64,000 bases of DNA from Manihot esculenta (Eukaryota > Streptophyta > Magnoliopsida > Malpighiales > Euphorbiaceae): positions 27,141,691-27,205,690 of the forward strand of contig NC_035161.2 of the NCBI RefSeq assembly GCF_001659605.2. Reading direction: 5' to 3'. Shown one piece after another: positions 52,851-64,000 of this stretch. Made by a program: the position numbers and the translations under genes. Numbering within the stretch: position 1 is the first letter of the stretch; each line of letters opens with the position of its first letter. The notes under the pieces are model-generated. The model was not told the origin of the DNA. It saw only the letters and a program-made list of their open reading frames with translations, and ran no database searches.

Positions 52851-53124
52851 ACGAGGAATCTAATGATTTTTACTCTCCTTCTATACTCTCTCTCTAATCC
52901 AACGGCTAATATCCTTTTCCCATGCCAAATCTGAATCTCCACCGTCCAATCAGATCCATACACCTCCCATCCCTTACAGCACACAAAATATCATCATCCT
53001 CATCCCCCTCAGATCTAAACCAAAACACAGACGCACTCTTTGCTGGCGCTCTCTCTCTCTAGGCAACCCGCAATTTGGTGAGAGAGGAGTTTTTTCAATT
53101 GCCCATTTTGTTCCTTTGCCGGAG

Positions 53125-54210
53125 ATGGTGGAGGCACAGACATGGACTACGAGGAGAATGAGCAACCCAAGGCTGGATGCCAACTCCACCACCGTGGCTA
53201 CCACCACTGACCAAGTTCTTGACATTCCGGCTACCCCACCTGGTGATGTACGGAATAATGCTTACTCCCCCGTCGGATCATATTTCTCTCCTAATATTTC
53301 AACGGCTATGATTATTGCTTCATGGTACTTCTCCAACATTGGCGTTCTGCTCCTCAACAAGTACCTCCTTAGCTTCTATGGCTACCGCTTCCCAATATTC
53401 CTAACAATGCTGCACATGATTTCTTGCGCTTGTTATAGCTATGTGGCTATAAAGTTTCTCGAAATAGTGCCATTGCAGCATATTTTATCCAGGAGGCAGT
53501 TCTTAAAGATCTTTGCTTTAAGTGCAATTTTCTGTTTCTCTGTGGTTTGTGGTAATACTTCCTTGAGGTACTTGCCGGTGTCGTTCAACCAAGCTATCGG
53601 AGCAACGACCCCATTTTTCACTGCCATTTTTGCTTTCATAATAACCTGCAAGAAGGAATCTGCAGAGGTTTATGGTGCGCTTTTGCCTGTCGTTTTTGGA
53701 ATCGTTTTGGCTAGTAATAGTGAGCCGCTGTTTCACTTATTTGGGTTCTTGGTTTGTGTTGGTTCTACTGCTGGGCGTGCTTTGAAGTCCGTGGTTCAAG
53801 GGATCTTATTAACCTCAGAAGCTGAGAAGCTCCACTCTATGAATTTGTTGCTCTATATGGCACCAATGGCTGCTTTGATTTTGTTACCATTTACCCTTTA
53901 CATAGAAGGGAATGTTGCAGCAATTACAATGGAGAAAGCGAGACTGGATCCCTTTATTGCGTTCTTGTTAATTGGGAATGCGACGGTGGCTTATTTGGTG
54001 AATTTGACAAATTTTTTGGTGACCAAGCACACAAGTGCTCTGACTTTGCAAGTGCTAGGCAATGCCAAGGCTGCAGTCGCTGCTGTTGTTTCGGTCTTGA
54101 TCTTTAGGAATCCGGTGACTGTGATGGGTATGACGGGATTCGCAGTTACGATCATGGGGGTGGTGCTTTACAGCGAGGCAAAGAAGAGATCCAAGGTTAC
54201 AACCCATTGA
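53125..54210 (+). CDS. Nucleotide-sugar / triose-phosphate-translocator family transporter, 361 aa, intronless
   Basis: A Golgi-type antiporter of the plant NST/TPT superfamily, most like Arabidopsis At1g12500 and related to the UDP-uronic-acid transporter clade (recalled, not searched). The hydrophilic N-terminus (about 1-55, [18 protein letters not shown]) is followed by about ten membrane segments. Family motifs include [31 protein letters not shown] and [19 protein letters not shown], and the C-terminus ends in YSEAKKRSK. The ATG at 53125 begins the conserved MVEAQ; upstream in-frame codons lack an ATG. The leader contains a short CT repeat at about 53048-53062. No lesion is seen. The exact substrate cannot be read from sequence. 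Confidence 0.92.
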   Translation: MVEAQTWTTRRMSNPRLDANSTTVATTTDQVLDIPATPPGDVRNNAYSPVGSYFSPNISTAMIIASWYFSNIGVLLLNKYLLSFYGYRFPIFLTMLHMISCACYSYVAIKFLEIVPLQHILSRRQFLKIFALSAIFCFSVVCGNTSLRYLPVSFNQAIGATTPFFTAIFAFIITCKKESAEVYGALLPVVFGIVLASNSEPLFHLFGFLVCVGSTAGRALKSVVQGILLTSEAEKLHSMNLLLYMAPMAALILLPFTLYIEGNVAAITMEKARLDPFIAFLLIGNATVAYLVNLTNFLVTKHTSALTLQVLGNAKAAVAAVVSVLIFRNPVTVMGMTGFAVTIMGVVLYSEAKKRSKVTTH

Positions 54211-56150
54211 AGATATTAGATGATAAACCAAAAAAAAAAGATTCATTTTGATTGCCACAAACACTGGTGCAGGTTCTTTCTTCTCCTTTTGCTTTATTAC
54301 TTTCGCTTTAATGTTGAAGAAAGAAGAGAATTTGGATAAAATTTGATTGTACAGCACAGTGGAACAAATGGGAAAGAGTTATGCCCTTTTCCTCCTCTTC
54401 TTCTTATCATAATTTTTTTTTTTGGCTTTGAATTGTTACTGTTGGGATGGTTATATAGAAAATTTCTCTATAACTTTCCCTGTGTGTAACCTTATATATT
54501 GAATTCGCTGCAACTGGAACACAAAACGAACTGATGCATATATTGATTTTGATTTGTTTTTATTGGAGGGAGAACAAAGTTCTCTCTTTTTATTTGTCAA
54601 TCTTATCATCTGTTGCTATATTAGCCTTGATCTTCAAATTTGTTGTTCTCTTTCGTTTTTGTATCTCTATGTTTGTCATGAATCTATGATTGTATCTGTT
54701 CATTTCTGGTTGTGGAGGTATTTTGTCTTGCTGCCCTCAGCTAAACTAGCAAAATCCATGTTTTGGCTGCTTTACTCGATCCAATATTTGGGTCAGAAAA
54801 TTCCACCTTATAAACTTCTTTTAAACAGAGGAGGAGGAGGGATGAAGCTGTGATGCCCTTGGTTGTTACATTAGCCTTGCATTTATTTGTGATTTTTGGT
54901 TATATCTATAATTTCATGTTGATAATTCATATCTTGAAGACATCCATATCAGCCTGCTGGCAAACTACTGGATAAGCACGCTGCTGCCTAGTGATCTATT
55001 CAGTCGCTTTCAGTGAAAAACATTAGAACTTTCGAGTGTTGACGTCTCTGTTCATATTCACATGCTTGTATGATTCTGAATTCTTTAAGAAAGTGATTTG
55101 ATGTTGAGCAAGTAACTGTAACAAGCTTTTCCTTCAAAATTTTACAACCACGCTGCTGGTATATGAATACAATAGCTTGTCTAATTCTTCAGACGAGTTT
55201 TAATCCCTGTCTGTCATTGTTTCAAGATTCTTTCTTCAATCCGCCATGATCATGACTGAGTAATACCAAGATTCCATCTGGGTAGCCATGCACAGTAAAT
55301 AGTTTAGCTCTCCGGTGGGAATGATATGACCATAATTGAAAGTTTCATGAGAAATTGTGTCCAACTCGAGCTCTGCTCATTTGCATGACTGATTAAGTGA
55401 GGATTATGTTTTTAAGGAAAATGCAGCAGGTGCGTGTTGGGTCAGTTAAGCAGATTGAAAGCGACCGACTTTAACATGAATGTGAGACACAGAGTTAGTT
55501 GTGAAGTTGCCTTGTTGTCTGTGGCAACAACCGTATATTGCCACGTAACTGATAAGTAGTTGTTCCATTTAGTTAACTTTGTGGGCAGCATCATTTGTTA
55601 TACTTGCTTCAATTTGATGGTTGTTACAACTTCCTTCTCAACTTACTTAGCTTAGCATTTTAGAGTATGGTTAAAAGTCTTGGCTCAATTCTAGTAGTCA
55701 TCCTCAGGTGATTGGAGTCGAGCCAAGACTTTGAAAGCTTGAGGTTTGGTTATTGGACTATCATGCAATTTAACCAATTTCGCCAACTTTTACCACCAAA
55801 TCTGCATCAAGATGAATTTCGGCTGCTTAAGGGATTTTAAAAAGGAGTCGAGAATCGTGGGTTTTGACATTTCTAATTGGGCAATTAGGCCGGCGAAGGT
55901 GGGGTGGCTGGCATTCAAATGAGTGACTGATACCATGTACATCCAACAGATTTTTCCACCCTCATATCCCTTCTTCGTTGCCAATTGGAGTGAATATATA
56001 ATTTGAGGACTGACCTTTATACAAAAATTCAAGGGTTTAATAATTCTATTTTCATAGAGGCTATGTATTAAATAATAATAAAAAATTTAAAATATCAAAT
56101 TACATATTTGTTCTTAATGGACTGTTGTTTTATGCAGCTAAGACGGAGAT
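54211..56150. other. 3' UTR and spacer after the transporter gene
   Basis: 54211-54550 is probably 3' UTR. Beyond it no gene is supported; short ORFs (54554-54853, 55790-56032) lack recognisable features. Confidence 0.45.
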
Positions 56151-56590
56151 GCAAGCTTGATTTCTGTCTCGGCTATTGGATGTCATTTCGAGAATCTTCA
56201 CTCCTCGAACTCCCAGTCTATCTCAATTCCATAAGAGCCTCTGTAGATTTTCAGTTACGGTAAATAACCAAAAAACGAACCAAGGCTCTACTGCTAACCA
56301 GTCTTCTATCCCTACTCCTCCCTTATACCACCGCCTCTACTCAAACCCATGTGTAGGTACCAAAGAATATTTAGCAAAGCACCAAAGTGCCATATTCTCC
56401 TTAACCCCTTGGCCAATGAAGACAGGGGCGGAGGGAGGGTACGGCAAGGGGCACGTGCCGTACCGGCGACCGAAAAATGCTTTGAAGGAGAATGAAGGTG
56501 CCACAGCAGTGCGCAGCGGTGCCCTACCAGAAGAAAGCTCCTCCCTCCGCCCCTAAATGAAGAGATTAGTCTTCTGCAGTGGTAAACTTG
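56150..56590 (+). pseudogene. Unrecognised ORF fragment interrupted by a MITE
   Basis: An open frame runs from about 56156 to the TAA at 56554-56556. The first 85 codons have normal-looking composition (RIFTPRTPSLSQFHKSLCRF, then YHRLYSNPCVGTKEYLAKHQ) and resemble the N-terminal region of an organelle-targeted protein, but I do not recognise it. No ATG opens the frame; a splice acceptor-like TTTTATGCAG lies just upstream at about 56128-56137, so it could be an exon remnant. From 56423 the reading passes into a MITE that supplies the stop. It may be a gene fragment rather than an active gene. Confidence 0.35.
56423..56555. mobile_element. 133-bp hAT-type MITE with perfect 8-bp target duplication
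   Basis: Terminal inverted repeats CAGGGGCGGAGGGAGG (left) and TAGGGGCGGAGGGAGGAG (right, reverse complement), flanked by perfect AATGAAGA repeats at 56415-56422 and 56556-56563. The TIR sequence and 8-bp duplication are typical of hAT MITEs. It is much more GC-rich than its surroundings and sits inside an open reading frame. Confidence 0.88.
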
Positions 56591-57960
56591 TATGACATGG
56601 TAATATTACTTTCTGTCTCATTATTTTTATTATTATTTTTTATTATCTTAAAATTATTATCTATTTTCTTTTTTTAAACTATATTAACATATAAATAAAC
56701 TATTAACATGAATTAAAAATAAAAAATTTCTCTCTCCTCTTGTTTATCTTCCATTTTTATTCACTTTCCTTTCCTTTCTCCACCTATAATTCAAAAAATT
56801 ATTGATTTTCTCTTTTCCCTTATTATTTCTCTTCCAAAAATACACAATTTTATTTTTTAATATATATAAAAAAACAAATTATTTAGTTATCTAGAATTAA
56901 TATAATTACCCATAACAAAAAAGTATATAAATTTCAGGTAATTAGAGTAATTTCTTCTTTTCTTCTTGAATTAGCACTCTTATGCATTAATTTAAAAAAA
57001 AAAACAGTTAAATGCAATGTCTCCTTTGTATATTATTTTTTTAATAAATTCAATGGAATATAATTTATTTATTACCCTTTAAGTGATACTTAATAAATAA
57101 TATTATTACTCATAGAATTTTATTTTGTTATTTTAAATATAAAAGTGTTAAATGATATTTAAACCAGCGAACAAACAACTTCTTTTATATAAATTATTAT
57201 CTAAAAAATATTTATTATTATTTAAAATAAAATTATAAAATCTTTTAGAATGAATTTAAAAATAAAATATTAAATTATATATTAAATTATTAAAATAAAT
57301 TAATGAATAATTAATCAGTTGCATTAGTAAATAGAAAATAACAAAATAAAAGAGAGAGAAAAAAACAAATTAGAAAATAGATGATAAGAAAGAAAAAAAA
57401 AAAATTTTTTATTGATAAACCTGAAAACTGTAGTAGATAAAAAGAAGTTTAGTAAAATTAAAATTTGAGAAGTTTTAAGAAAAAATTTAAAATTGACTGA
57501 TTAAACTGAAAAATATTTTAAAATTGAGTGATTTTTTGTGAAAATTACCATTTCTTTGTTGTATGGATTGGGCTGCTAGTGGCCTGGGCTTGTTGTATTT
57601 TCTCTTTTCTTTTGGACTAGTGGGATCTAAATTTATCTACTATGTATTCGGGTACGTTATTTCCCTTGAACTTTGGCCTCTTAACGAATGACCTTATTTT
57701 TGAAAAAAAAAATAATAATTCTCATGGTTTTTATTTTTATTTTTCCCTTTTATTTTTTAATATATCATATCTACGAGATTTTTAAGAAAAATATTTTTTA
57801 GAAGAGAACAGTTTACATACTCCTGCGTCTTCTTCTTCTGTAAAATGAAAATTTAAAAAAAAAAAAGTATAACCTGCAGAAGTCTACAACAATATATTCT
57901 TCAATTTTCTACCTCTATAGTGAAAATTAAAATAATAAATAAAAACAACACAACATAATT
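56591..57960. other. AT-rich spacer
   Basis: No supportable gene. AT-rich tracts with an isolated CT-rich patch at about 56728-56830. Confidence 0.5.
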
Positions 57961-57967
57961 CTTTTGG

Positions 57968-58573
57968 CTAAACCATGACAATTCCAGGAATTCCAGCAAT
58001 GGCAACAGCAATCCACCCACCACATCCTGATAAACCAGTCCTGCCTGTTGCTACTGCAGCAGATACTGGAGAAGGTGAAGGTGAAGCCGTCGGAGATCCC
58101 AACTCAGCCAACACAGTTATGGTAAGTCTCATGTTCCCGGACTTGCAATGATTACCCATACTACAAATGTACCATTTCTTGCCCGGAGATGTGAGTGTGA
58201 GGGTATCTTCTCCGGTGGTCAAGGCCTCAGTTCCAGCAGGTGCCTCGCATTTTTCGAATCCAGTTCCATTAACTCTCACCACATTGTGTACTCCTGGTGG
58301 GTACCTAAAGACTGCACAAGCAAAAGCAAGTTAAGGGCACTCGACTATATAACCGATCAATAAAAAAATATCATATTTGCAAAAATCTCTATAGTTATGA
58401 AAACTTTTACCAAGTTTGTCTCCAACATGGAATTCCTTTCCATAAGCCCAAGCTTGATAATCAAAGTTGGTGGTCCATCCTGTCTCATCACCAATCATGA
58501 ATTCTGTAGCCAAAATTGAAGGGGCAAATACAGCTGCAATGGCAATGACGATGCATATCTTGGAAGAAGCCAT
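57968..58573 (-). CDS. Phytocyanin (uclacyanin/blue-copper-like), probably GPI-anchored, 168 aa, 2 exons
   Basis: A secreted type-I copper protein of the plasma membrane/cell wall outer face, presumed electron carrier. Exon 1 is 58573-58411 and exon 2 is 58311-57968, joined in frame (GT-AG). Signal peptide about 1-22; plastocyanin-like domain about 23-120. Candidate copper ligands are His63 (GVHNV), Cys104 (YICSMG), His109 (GNHC) and Met115 (SGNMRL); Cys76 and Cys110 can form the usual disulphide. A short Pro/Ser stretch (about 127-136) and a C-terminal hydrophobic tail (GGWIAVAIAGIPGIVMV) indicate GPI attachment near Ser149-Cys151. The spacing between His109 and Met115 is one residue longer than the H-C-x3-M/Q pattern I expect. 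Substrate and partner are unknown. Confidence 0.9.
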
Positions 58574-59408
58574 TGCAATTTTTCTTTTTCTCTCTGTAAA
58601 TATTGATTTTCTTGATGAGATGTTCTGTATAACTCGATTGATATTCAGTGCTCTTTGCCCTGCCTATTTATAGAGTTGAGTGATCACTCAAAACCAAATT
58701 GAATCTAATTAACGAATATAGCATATGGGTCCGGCTGGAGGCGGCACTGCCCAATGGCGCAATGGAAGTGCTCCACAGAAATGGTAGCATCATATTAACG
58801 CACGAACCGTTCAACTAGAGTGCAAATGCTGGATAGAAACGACGTCGTTGATATGTATGTAGATTATTAGTCACTGTTGTTCTAATTCTTGTGGGTAAAT
58901 GAATAAGATAAACTTTGATGGAGAAACAATTACGGGTAAGGTTCTCTTTCATTTCACGACCACCGATGGGTTTTATTTTCCTCTGGCAGCAAACTGATAC
59001 ATTAGTGAAAGAAAACGAGAAAATTGCAGCTGGTTCAAGCAACTCAGAGCCACAATTTTGTCGAATCATTTGAAGGACACGTGAAATATTGAAAGTTAAG
59101 CTTATTTTTCTTGTTTTTAGGTGCAGGATTTAGTTAATCTGTATCGATACTAGAGGCTCTATAACAAATTTTTTATTTTCCATCACGAGAAATCCCTCCA
59201 AAGATTATCTACTTTTTTCCAAGAAAGTATGGTTTCCATTTCATGTGCCAAACAAAACCCGCAAACCTGATCTTCCTTTCACACTTCTCGTGATGTCCCT
59301 TGAGCATCTGGGCACAAAAGGAAGCATGCATTATATTTATATGTCATGTAAGCAGCAACACATTAAGAACTTGGATTTCTTCTAGTTTGATTCTTTGGAA
59401 GAAGCATA
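58574..59408. other. Promoter of the phytocyanin gene and spacer
   Basis: A TATTTATAG-type TATA box (sense CTATAAATAGG) lies at about 58664-58674, roughly 95 bases upstream of the phytocyanin start codon. No gene is seen in the rest; the ORF at 58815-59069 has no recognisable domain. Confidence 0.5.
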
Positions 59409-61269
59409 ATGGAGAGTAGAGCAAGACCAACTTCTAATTCTCTTGAAATCCATTTTGTGGATATCCATGAAGCATTGCACGAGGAAGAAGAAGGACGAGA
59501 AAAGAATGGCAGACAAAAAGAGGTGTGAATAGACAGTTTCAAGTTAGAGAGGCAAAGAGACCCAATAGGAGTTTTAGCAGGCAAGTTTCGCTAGAGACAG
59601 GATTCACAGCTCTCAATATAATAGAGAATCCAAGGCTAAAGATGAGACAAGGGCTCTTCCAAGAAGTGGACGTAGTTTTGGAGGATTGATTCAATTAATA
59701 GAGTTTTTTTTTTCTTTTTAACAGAACAATTAATAGAGTTAATATTGGAGAAACAAGGAGATCTTAGTATCTTCAAGACCAAAGCGACTCTGAATAAGAA
59801 AAATTCTTTAATGCCCGGAAAAAAGGAGAAAGAAATGGAGTCTCAGAGATTTGATGGTTCTAATGGACATGATGACCCTGTTAATGAAGGAGTTCATGCT
59901 GGGAGATACTTTGCTACTCCCAGAGGACCAGAGCTAGACCAGATCAAGGTGTACAGACTCATCTCATATTTGAAACTTAATTTACATAGAGTCCTACATA
60001 TTTAATAGTCTTCTTCTTCTAGTATTTTGCAAGCCATGAGCCTTTTTGATATCTTTCAATTATCTTCAACTTTACCTGTGACTACAACTGAAGATGCCAT
60101 AGAAAGTCATTAGCTCTGTCAACTATGTTTCTCTACATATTTTGCTGTGCGGGAGTATGAAGACATTCTCCTTCCAAAATATGAGAAATGGCCCTTCCTT
60201 CTTTGATTCCCAATTGGTCGTTTTGGCATTTGTCTTGGCTAAGTAGCCAAGTTTTCCTATGGCTACCAAATTTCTCCACTTTACACTATTCGTCAACATT
60301 GCTCTCTGGCTCTTAGCTGTAACTGTCCTATTCTCAGTTTCCATCACCTATATTCTCAAATGCATATTCTATTTTGTAGCTGTTAGAAGAGAGTATTTTC
60401 ACTCACTTCGTGTCAACTTCTTCTTTGCCCCATGGGTTGTGTGCATGTTCCTGGCTATTAGTGCACCTCCCTTGCTAGCTCCAGCAAAGTTGCACCCTGC
60501 CCTTTGGTGCACCTTCATGGGCTCGAGCTCAAGATCTATGGCCAATGGCTTTCCGGTGGAAAGAGACGGCTTTGCAAGGTAGCTAATCCATCTTCACGTC
60601 TTTCTGTAGTTGGAAATTTTTTGGGGGCAATTTTAGCTGCTAAAGTGGGGTGGATTAAAGCAGCTAAGTTCTTGTGGGCAATTGGCTTTGCACATTAAAT
60701 TGTGGTGTTTGTGACGTTGTATCAAAGGTTGTCCACAAGCAAAGCATTGCCCAAGGAACTGCATCCTGTGTATTCTATGTTCATTACAGCACCATCTGCA
60801 GCAAGTATTGCATGGGAAACTATTTATGGCGAGTTTGATGGGTTGTCAAGGACTTGCTACTTCATTGGATTGTTCCTCTATATTTCTCTAGCTGTACGTA
60901 TCAGCTTCTTCACGAGACCTATCCCTCTCTTAATTCTTTACTCTCCTGGTTAAGTTAGAGGCTAGCTTATTCTCAAGTGTAGAGGAATCTAAGCTGTAAA
61001 CGAGAGCAACAGAGTACTTTAGTTTCAAACAGATCCAACAACTTCACAGGTGCTCAGTGGCATAGTGGCCTTACACATTCCGCTTGACAACAGTATCAGT
61101 TGCAACCATCAAATATGCAGAGCAAGTGCCTGGTGTGCCAAGCAAGGTGCTTGCACTTTCGCTTTCTTTCATGTCATCAAAGATGGTATCTTTACTTTTT
61201 GTGTCGACCTTTTTCCATGTCTTCGTTTGGCATACATTATTCCCCAATGATCTTACTAATAAAAAGTAA
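59409..61269 (+). pseudogene. S-type anion channel SLAH2/SLAH3-like pseudogene
   Basis: Working homologues are plasma-membrane nitrate/chloride channels. Recognisable pieces in order: N-terminus with LEIHFVDIHEALHEEEEG (59409 on), the Ser/Arg-rich cytosolic region (RQVSLETGF, LPRSGRSFGGF), FKTKATLNKKNSLMPGKKE and RYFATPRGPELDQIK (59745-59950), EYEDILLPKYEKWPFLL (about 60150-60203), then most of the ten-helix channel core (60259-61200: YILKCIFYF, VNFFFAPWVVCMFLA, ELHPVYSMF, AEQVPGVPSKVLALSLSFM), ending at TAA 61267-61269. Lesions: TGA 59526-59528, TGA 60204-60206, TAA 60240-60242 with about 20-25 residues lost there, a frameshift with loss of part of the pore region near 60520-60525, TAA 60696-60698 and TAG 61063-61065. 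Several lie in strongly conserved stretches, so no functional channel can be made. Confidence 0.93.
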
Positions 61270-61329
61270 ATTTCACCATTTATTATTGATGCAAAAACTA
61301 AGTGATTGTCTGTGCTCGTACACATGATG

Positions 61330-62965
61330 CACATGCTATGTTGTAAAATTTGCCATTATATTATGTTCTGTCTGCCATTTTATGCCTCCATGGAATAGTT
61401 GACGAGTGTGATAGGTTTACCTGAATGGTTAATAAAACTCGAAAAAATTTATATAATCTATTCATCGTAGATCTCTTTATAAAAAAATAAATGCGATTAA
61501 CTTTTTTATATTTTAAATTGATGATAAACCGAATTTAATTAATAATTTTTCATGGAAGATCATGTTAAATAAAATATAAAATTTCTATGATTTTAGTAGT
61601 TGTGTGACATAATTTCTTAATCGTTGTATGATTTAATTCCAGTTATATATACAAGCCTAACTCCTTGTCTAATGCTTTATGTCATCAGTTAAATTTCAAA
61701 TCAATAAATATTCTTTTCAGTTTTAAATTGCTTTTGCTTTTTCTTTTTTACTGATAAAAGATCAATGTTGACCCCTCAAAAATAATTTTCTTTTACAATC
61801 ATTTGTACCTCGATGATCGCCTAACTCACACTTTCGAGTTTTCAATCTAATAGATATATCTGAAGGAATCTAATAGATATATCTAAAGGACACTCTATTT
61901 TAGTCTGTCCAGATTAATTTGACTGCAATTTGGGTAGATCTATTTCACTAGATATGGCCATCTTAATTTGGGTTGAATTTTTCTTGTGGGTCAAAGGAAA
62001 CAAGGTCAGCCTGTTTGAGCACCTTACTCTGCCTTGATTGGACTCTTTGGTCAAATTAGTTTTTGAATAACCTTTTTTTTATTACACAAAATAACCAAGC
62101 GATCATACAACTTACAGAAAATCTCATGGATGACAATTATAAATTTAATATTATACCAAGAACTTATTATTTTATGAAATTTATTTTTCTTTTTCTACAT
62201 AATTATAGTTACATATTGAAAAATTACATATATTATTATTTTATTCTCTTAACAGATGATTTATTGTTGTATACAACATTTTTAATAAAATAATTTTAAT
62301 TTTAAGTACGCAGAACAAAAAAAAATCTGGAATTGGATGTAAAAACAATAATTAAAAAGAAAAATGAGGCTCAGATAAGTACTCAGTTTCAGCACACGGA
62401 GAAGCGAATGAAAAAGCACAGAAGATGGGGACATGACAAATAAGTTTTGTGTCCCAACAGTACCATGCGGGCCAAGTTATAGCATTTTGGCTTAACAATG
62501 GCAAGAGTACAAGAATAATCAACAGCACAAACGTGGCATAGACTTGCCTTTACATTTAATTTTAAGGAAAAAAAAAAAAAAAGGCATAAGCTTCAAAATT
62601 ATAAAATATATGTCAATACATTAGTGAGTAATAACTTTATATATTTCATTTACAAGCAATTCCTTTCAAAATTCCAATTTAACCATTTCAAGCCAAATTT
62701 TTCAATCATATACATAATAACAATTGAAAGAAATGCAGACCTAAAGAAGTGAGGAAGAGATAAATGGGGGGTAAGAAAAAGAAGACTATGTTAGATGTGT
62801 CATCTTCGACCCATGTCCGTTTAGCACCATTGAAATTCTCATGCTATAACACCTTCAATGGATGAAGTTGTTCAATAAAATACAACCTCATCCACTCTGA
62901 TCACGCTTCTATAAAATATTAAGTGAGCCAGATATCATTTCCCTGACTCAAACTATATTCAGAAG
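61330..62965. other. Spacer between the SLAH pseudogene and the VTT-type gene
   Basis: No supportable gene. A 23-bp unit (AATCTAATAGATATATCTGAAGG-like) is tandemly doubled at about 61848-61894. A run of about 19 A lies near 62567-62582. The last ~150 bases are probably the 3' UTR of the following minus-strand gene. Confidence 0.5.
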
Positions 62966-63140
62966 CTATGACAGTAGAGGTTCGTCTTGCAATACCTTGA
63001 GCTTGCTCTTTGCATACACGGTAAAGACAATAGTGGTGATCACTGTTACGCAGAAACCAATGACATTGAAAACAATTTGTTGAGCTGAAAGGGAGTGTCC
63101 ATCATCTGAAGCATCTGCCAAGGTCTGTATAAGGATCCCA
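62966..63140 (-). CDS. VTT / SNARE-associated Golgi protein (TVP38/TMEM64 family), last exon only
   Basis: The 3' exon encodes GILIQTLADASDDG, then a membrane segment (FNVIGFCVTVITTIVFTVY) and the tail AKSKLKVLQDEPLLS before TAG at 62966-62968. This matches the C-terminus of plant TVP38/TMEM64-type membrane proteins, which are thought to act in ER/Golgi lipid or vesicle processes. A splice acceptor TTTATTGCAG at 63141-63150 sets the exon start, with one base of a split codon. The upstream exons that hold the VTT domain are not found in 63150-64000 and must lie outside the window. Confidence 0.8.
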
Positions 63141-63150
63141 CTGCAATAAA

Positions 63151-64000
63151 TCAAAGAATATGAGTTCAGGAACAAGTAACAAATATGTATGTTTTGCCAA
63201 ACAACCATATTCAATAATCCTGTCAAGCGAGTTGATGGGCTAGCTACTTCGCATAAAAGTAACATAGTAGTGATGAAGATTGAATTTATCATGCAAAGAA
63301 AGAAAAATGGAACATCAACAAGTCATTTACTACAAGAAAGATAGACAAGCGATACACACACAGAGAGTATCTGACAATAAAAATGTTTCATGTGTCAGTA
63401 GAACTTTTCTTACATAATTTGCTACTATTGGAAGTGAATGTGAATGCCAAGTTCAAGTTATCTGGGAAAGTTGCCAGAGAGGCAAATTGGAATTGAAGCA
63501 AATGATCTAAGGAAAGAATGAGTTAAGACAGTAGCAAGAAACTAGCTAAGAAAGGTGATCTAGTTGTATCTACTAGAATGATGCAGTTGTTCCTTGTACA
63601 GATGATTTTACACGTTAAAGCCTAGAACAAGCCTAAAGTCAGCCACAAAGCCCAAAAATCAGTTTTCTCTCTGCCAAATGAGAATTTATGACATGACTGC
63701 AACAAGGTAATGAGAACCCCAAGTATCTAGCTGAAGTTAACCCATTTGCGATTAAAATATTGGATTTAGTCTTAGCAACTATCTAGGAAGTCATTTCATT
63801 AATGAGTTTTTATCAGGTGAGGGCAAGGGCAGAGGGTAACACCAAACAAGGTAATGCACAAAAAAGTTTCAATCTGCATATTCAACAGAATACATACAAC
63901 AATCAAAACCTACCCTGCAAGACACATGCTCTTTATGCAAAAAAAATGTACCTTCTAAAATCATTATATGCCCTCAATATGCATGAATGATGTCAAGCCA
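63151..64000 (-). other. Large intron of the VTT-type gene
   Basis: No exon with a recognisable VTT-domain sequence could be found. The ORF at 63802-63990 (+) is not supported. Probably intronic. Confidence 0.5.

Noticed and set aside
53116..53124. Upstream start of the transporter
   Set aside because: The codon there is TTG, not ATG; the conserved protein starts with MVEAQ at 53125.

Overview
This is plant nuclear DNA. The genes have short GT-AG introns, plastid transit peptides and plant-only families (PGRL1, anthocyanidin synthase, GRF, phytocyanin, SLAC-type channel), set in very AT-rich intergenic DNA with LTR retrotransposons and hAT-type MITEs. Codon use and protein sequences fit a eudicot. 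I suspect Malpighiales, perhaps Euphorbiaceae such as cassava or rubber tree, but this is an impression from protein similarity and not proven.

Layout. 1-2.3 kb: complete PGRL1 gene (-). 2.9-12.3 kb: a transposon-rich gap with a hAT-like end remnant, a decayed LTR-type direct-repeat pair, a 1.4 kb hAT-like element with an 8-bp target duplication, and a 1.6 kb solo-LTR-like element with a 5-bp target duplication. 12.3-16.2 kb: AT-rich spacer. 16.5-17.9 kb: anthocyanidin synthase (+), convergent with a hydroxy(phenyl)pyruvate reductase gene HPR3 (-) at 18.3-19.7 kb. 20.6-25.4 kb: one full-length Copia retrotransposon with matching LTRs and a perfect 5-bp target duplication, but with a broken reading frame. 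25.5-36.1 kb: three intronless subtilase genes in tandem (-). 39.6-43.0 kb: seven-exon NUDT14-type ADP-sugar Nudix hydrolase (-). 46.3 kb: tRNA-Val(AAC). 47.6-48.6 kb: short growth-regulating factor with an intact miR396 site (+). 53.1-54.2 kb: intronless nucleotide-sugar/TPT-family transporter (+). 56.2-56.6 kb: an unrecognised ORF fragment split by a 133-bp hAT MITE. 58.0-58.6 kb: GPI-type phytocyanin (-). 59.4-61.3 kb: SLAH-type S-type anion channel pseudogene (+). 63.0 kb to the end: last exon of a VTT/SNARE-associated Golgi protein gene (-), continuing out of the window.

How the genes relate. There is no operon-like logic and the genes act in different pathways: photosynthetic cyclic electron flow, anthocyanin/proanthocyanidin synthesis, 2-hydroxyacid reduction, extracellular proteolysis, ADP-sugar turnover, growth control and Golgi sugar-nucleotide transport. 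Gene order looks like two ancestral neighbourhoods. PGRL1 with LDOX resembles Arabidopsis At4g22890/At4g22880. HPR3, the TPT-type transporter and the VTT protein resemble the At1g12450-At1g12550 area. Both comparisons are from memory. I found no clearly new biological system. The most interesting items are the lost canonical start codon of the anthocyanidin synthase gene, a GC-AG intron plus a partly duplicated exon in the Nudix gene, the SLAH pseudogene, the MITE that rewrites the end of an ORF, and the subtilase cluster with an altered active-site context.
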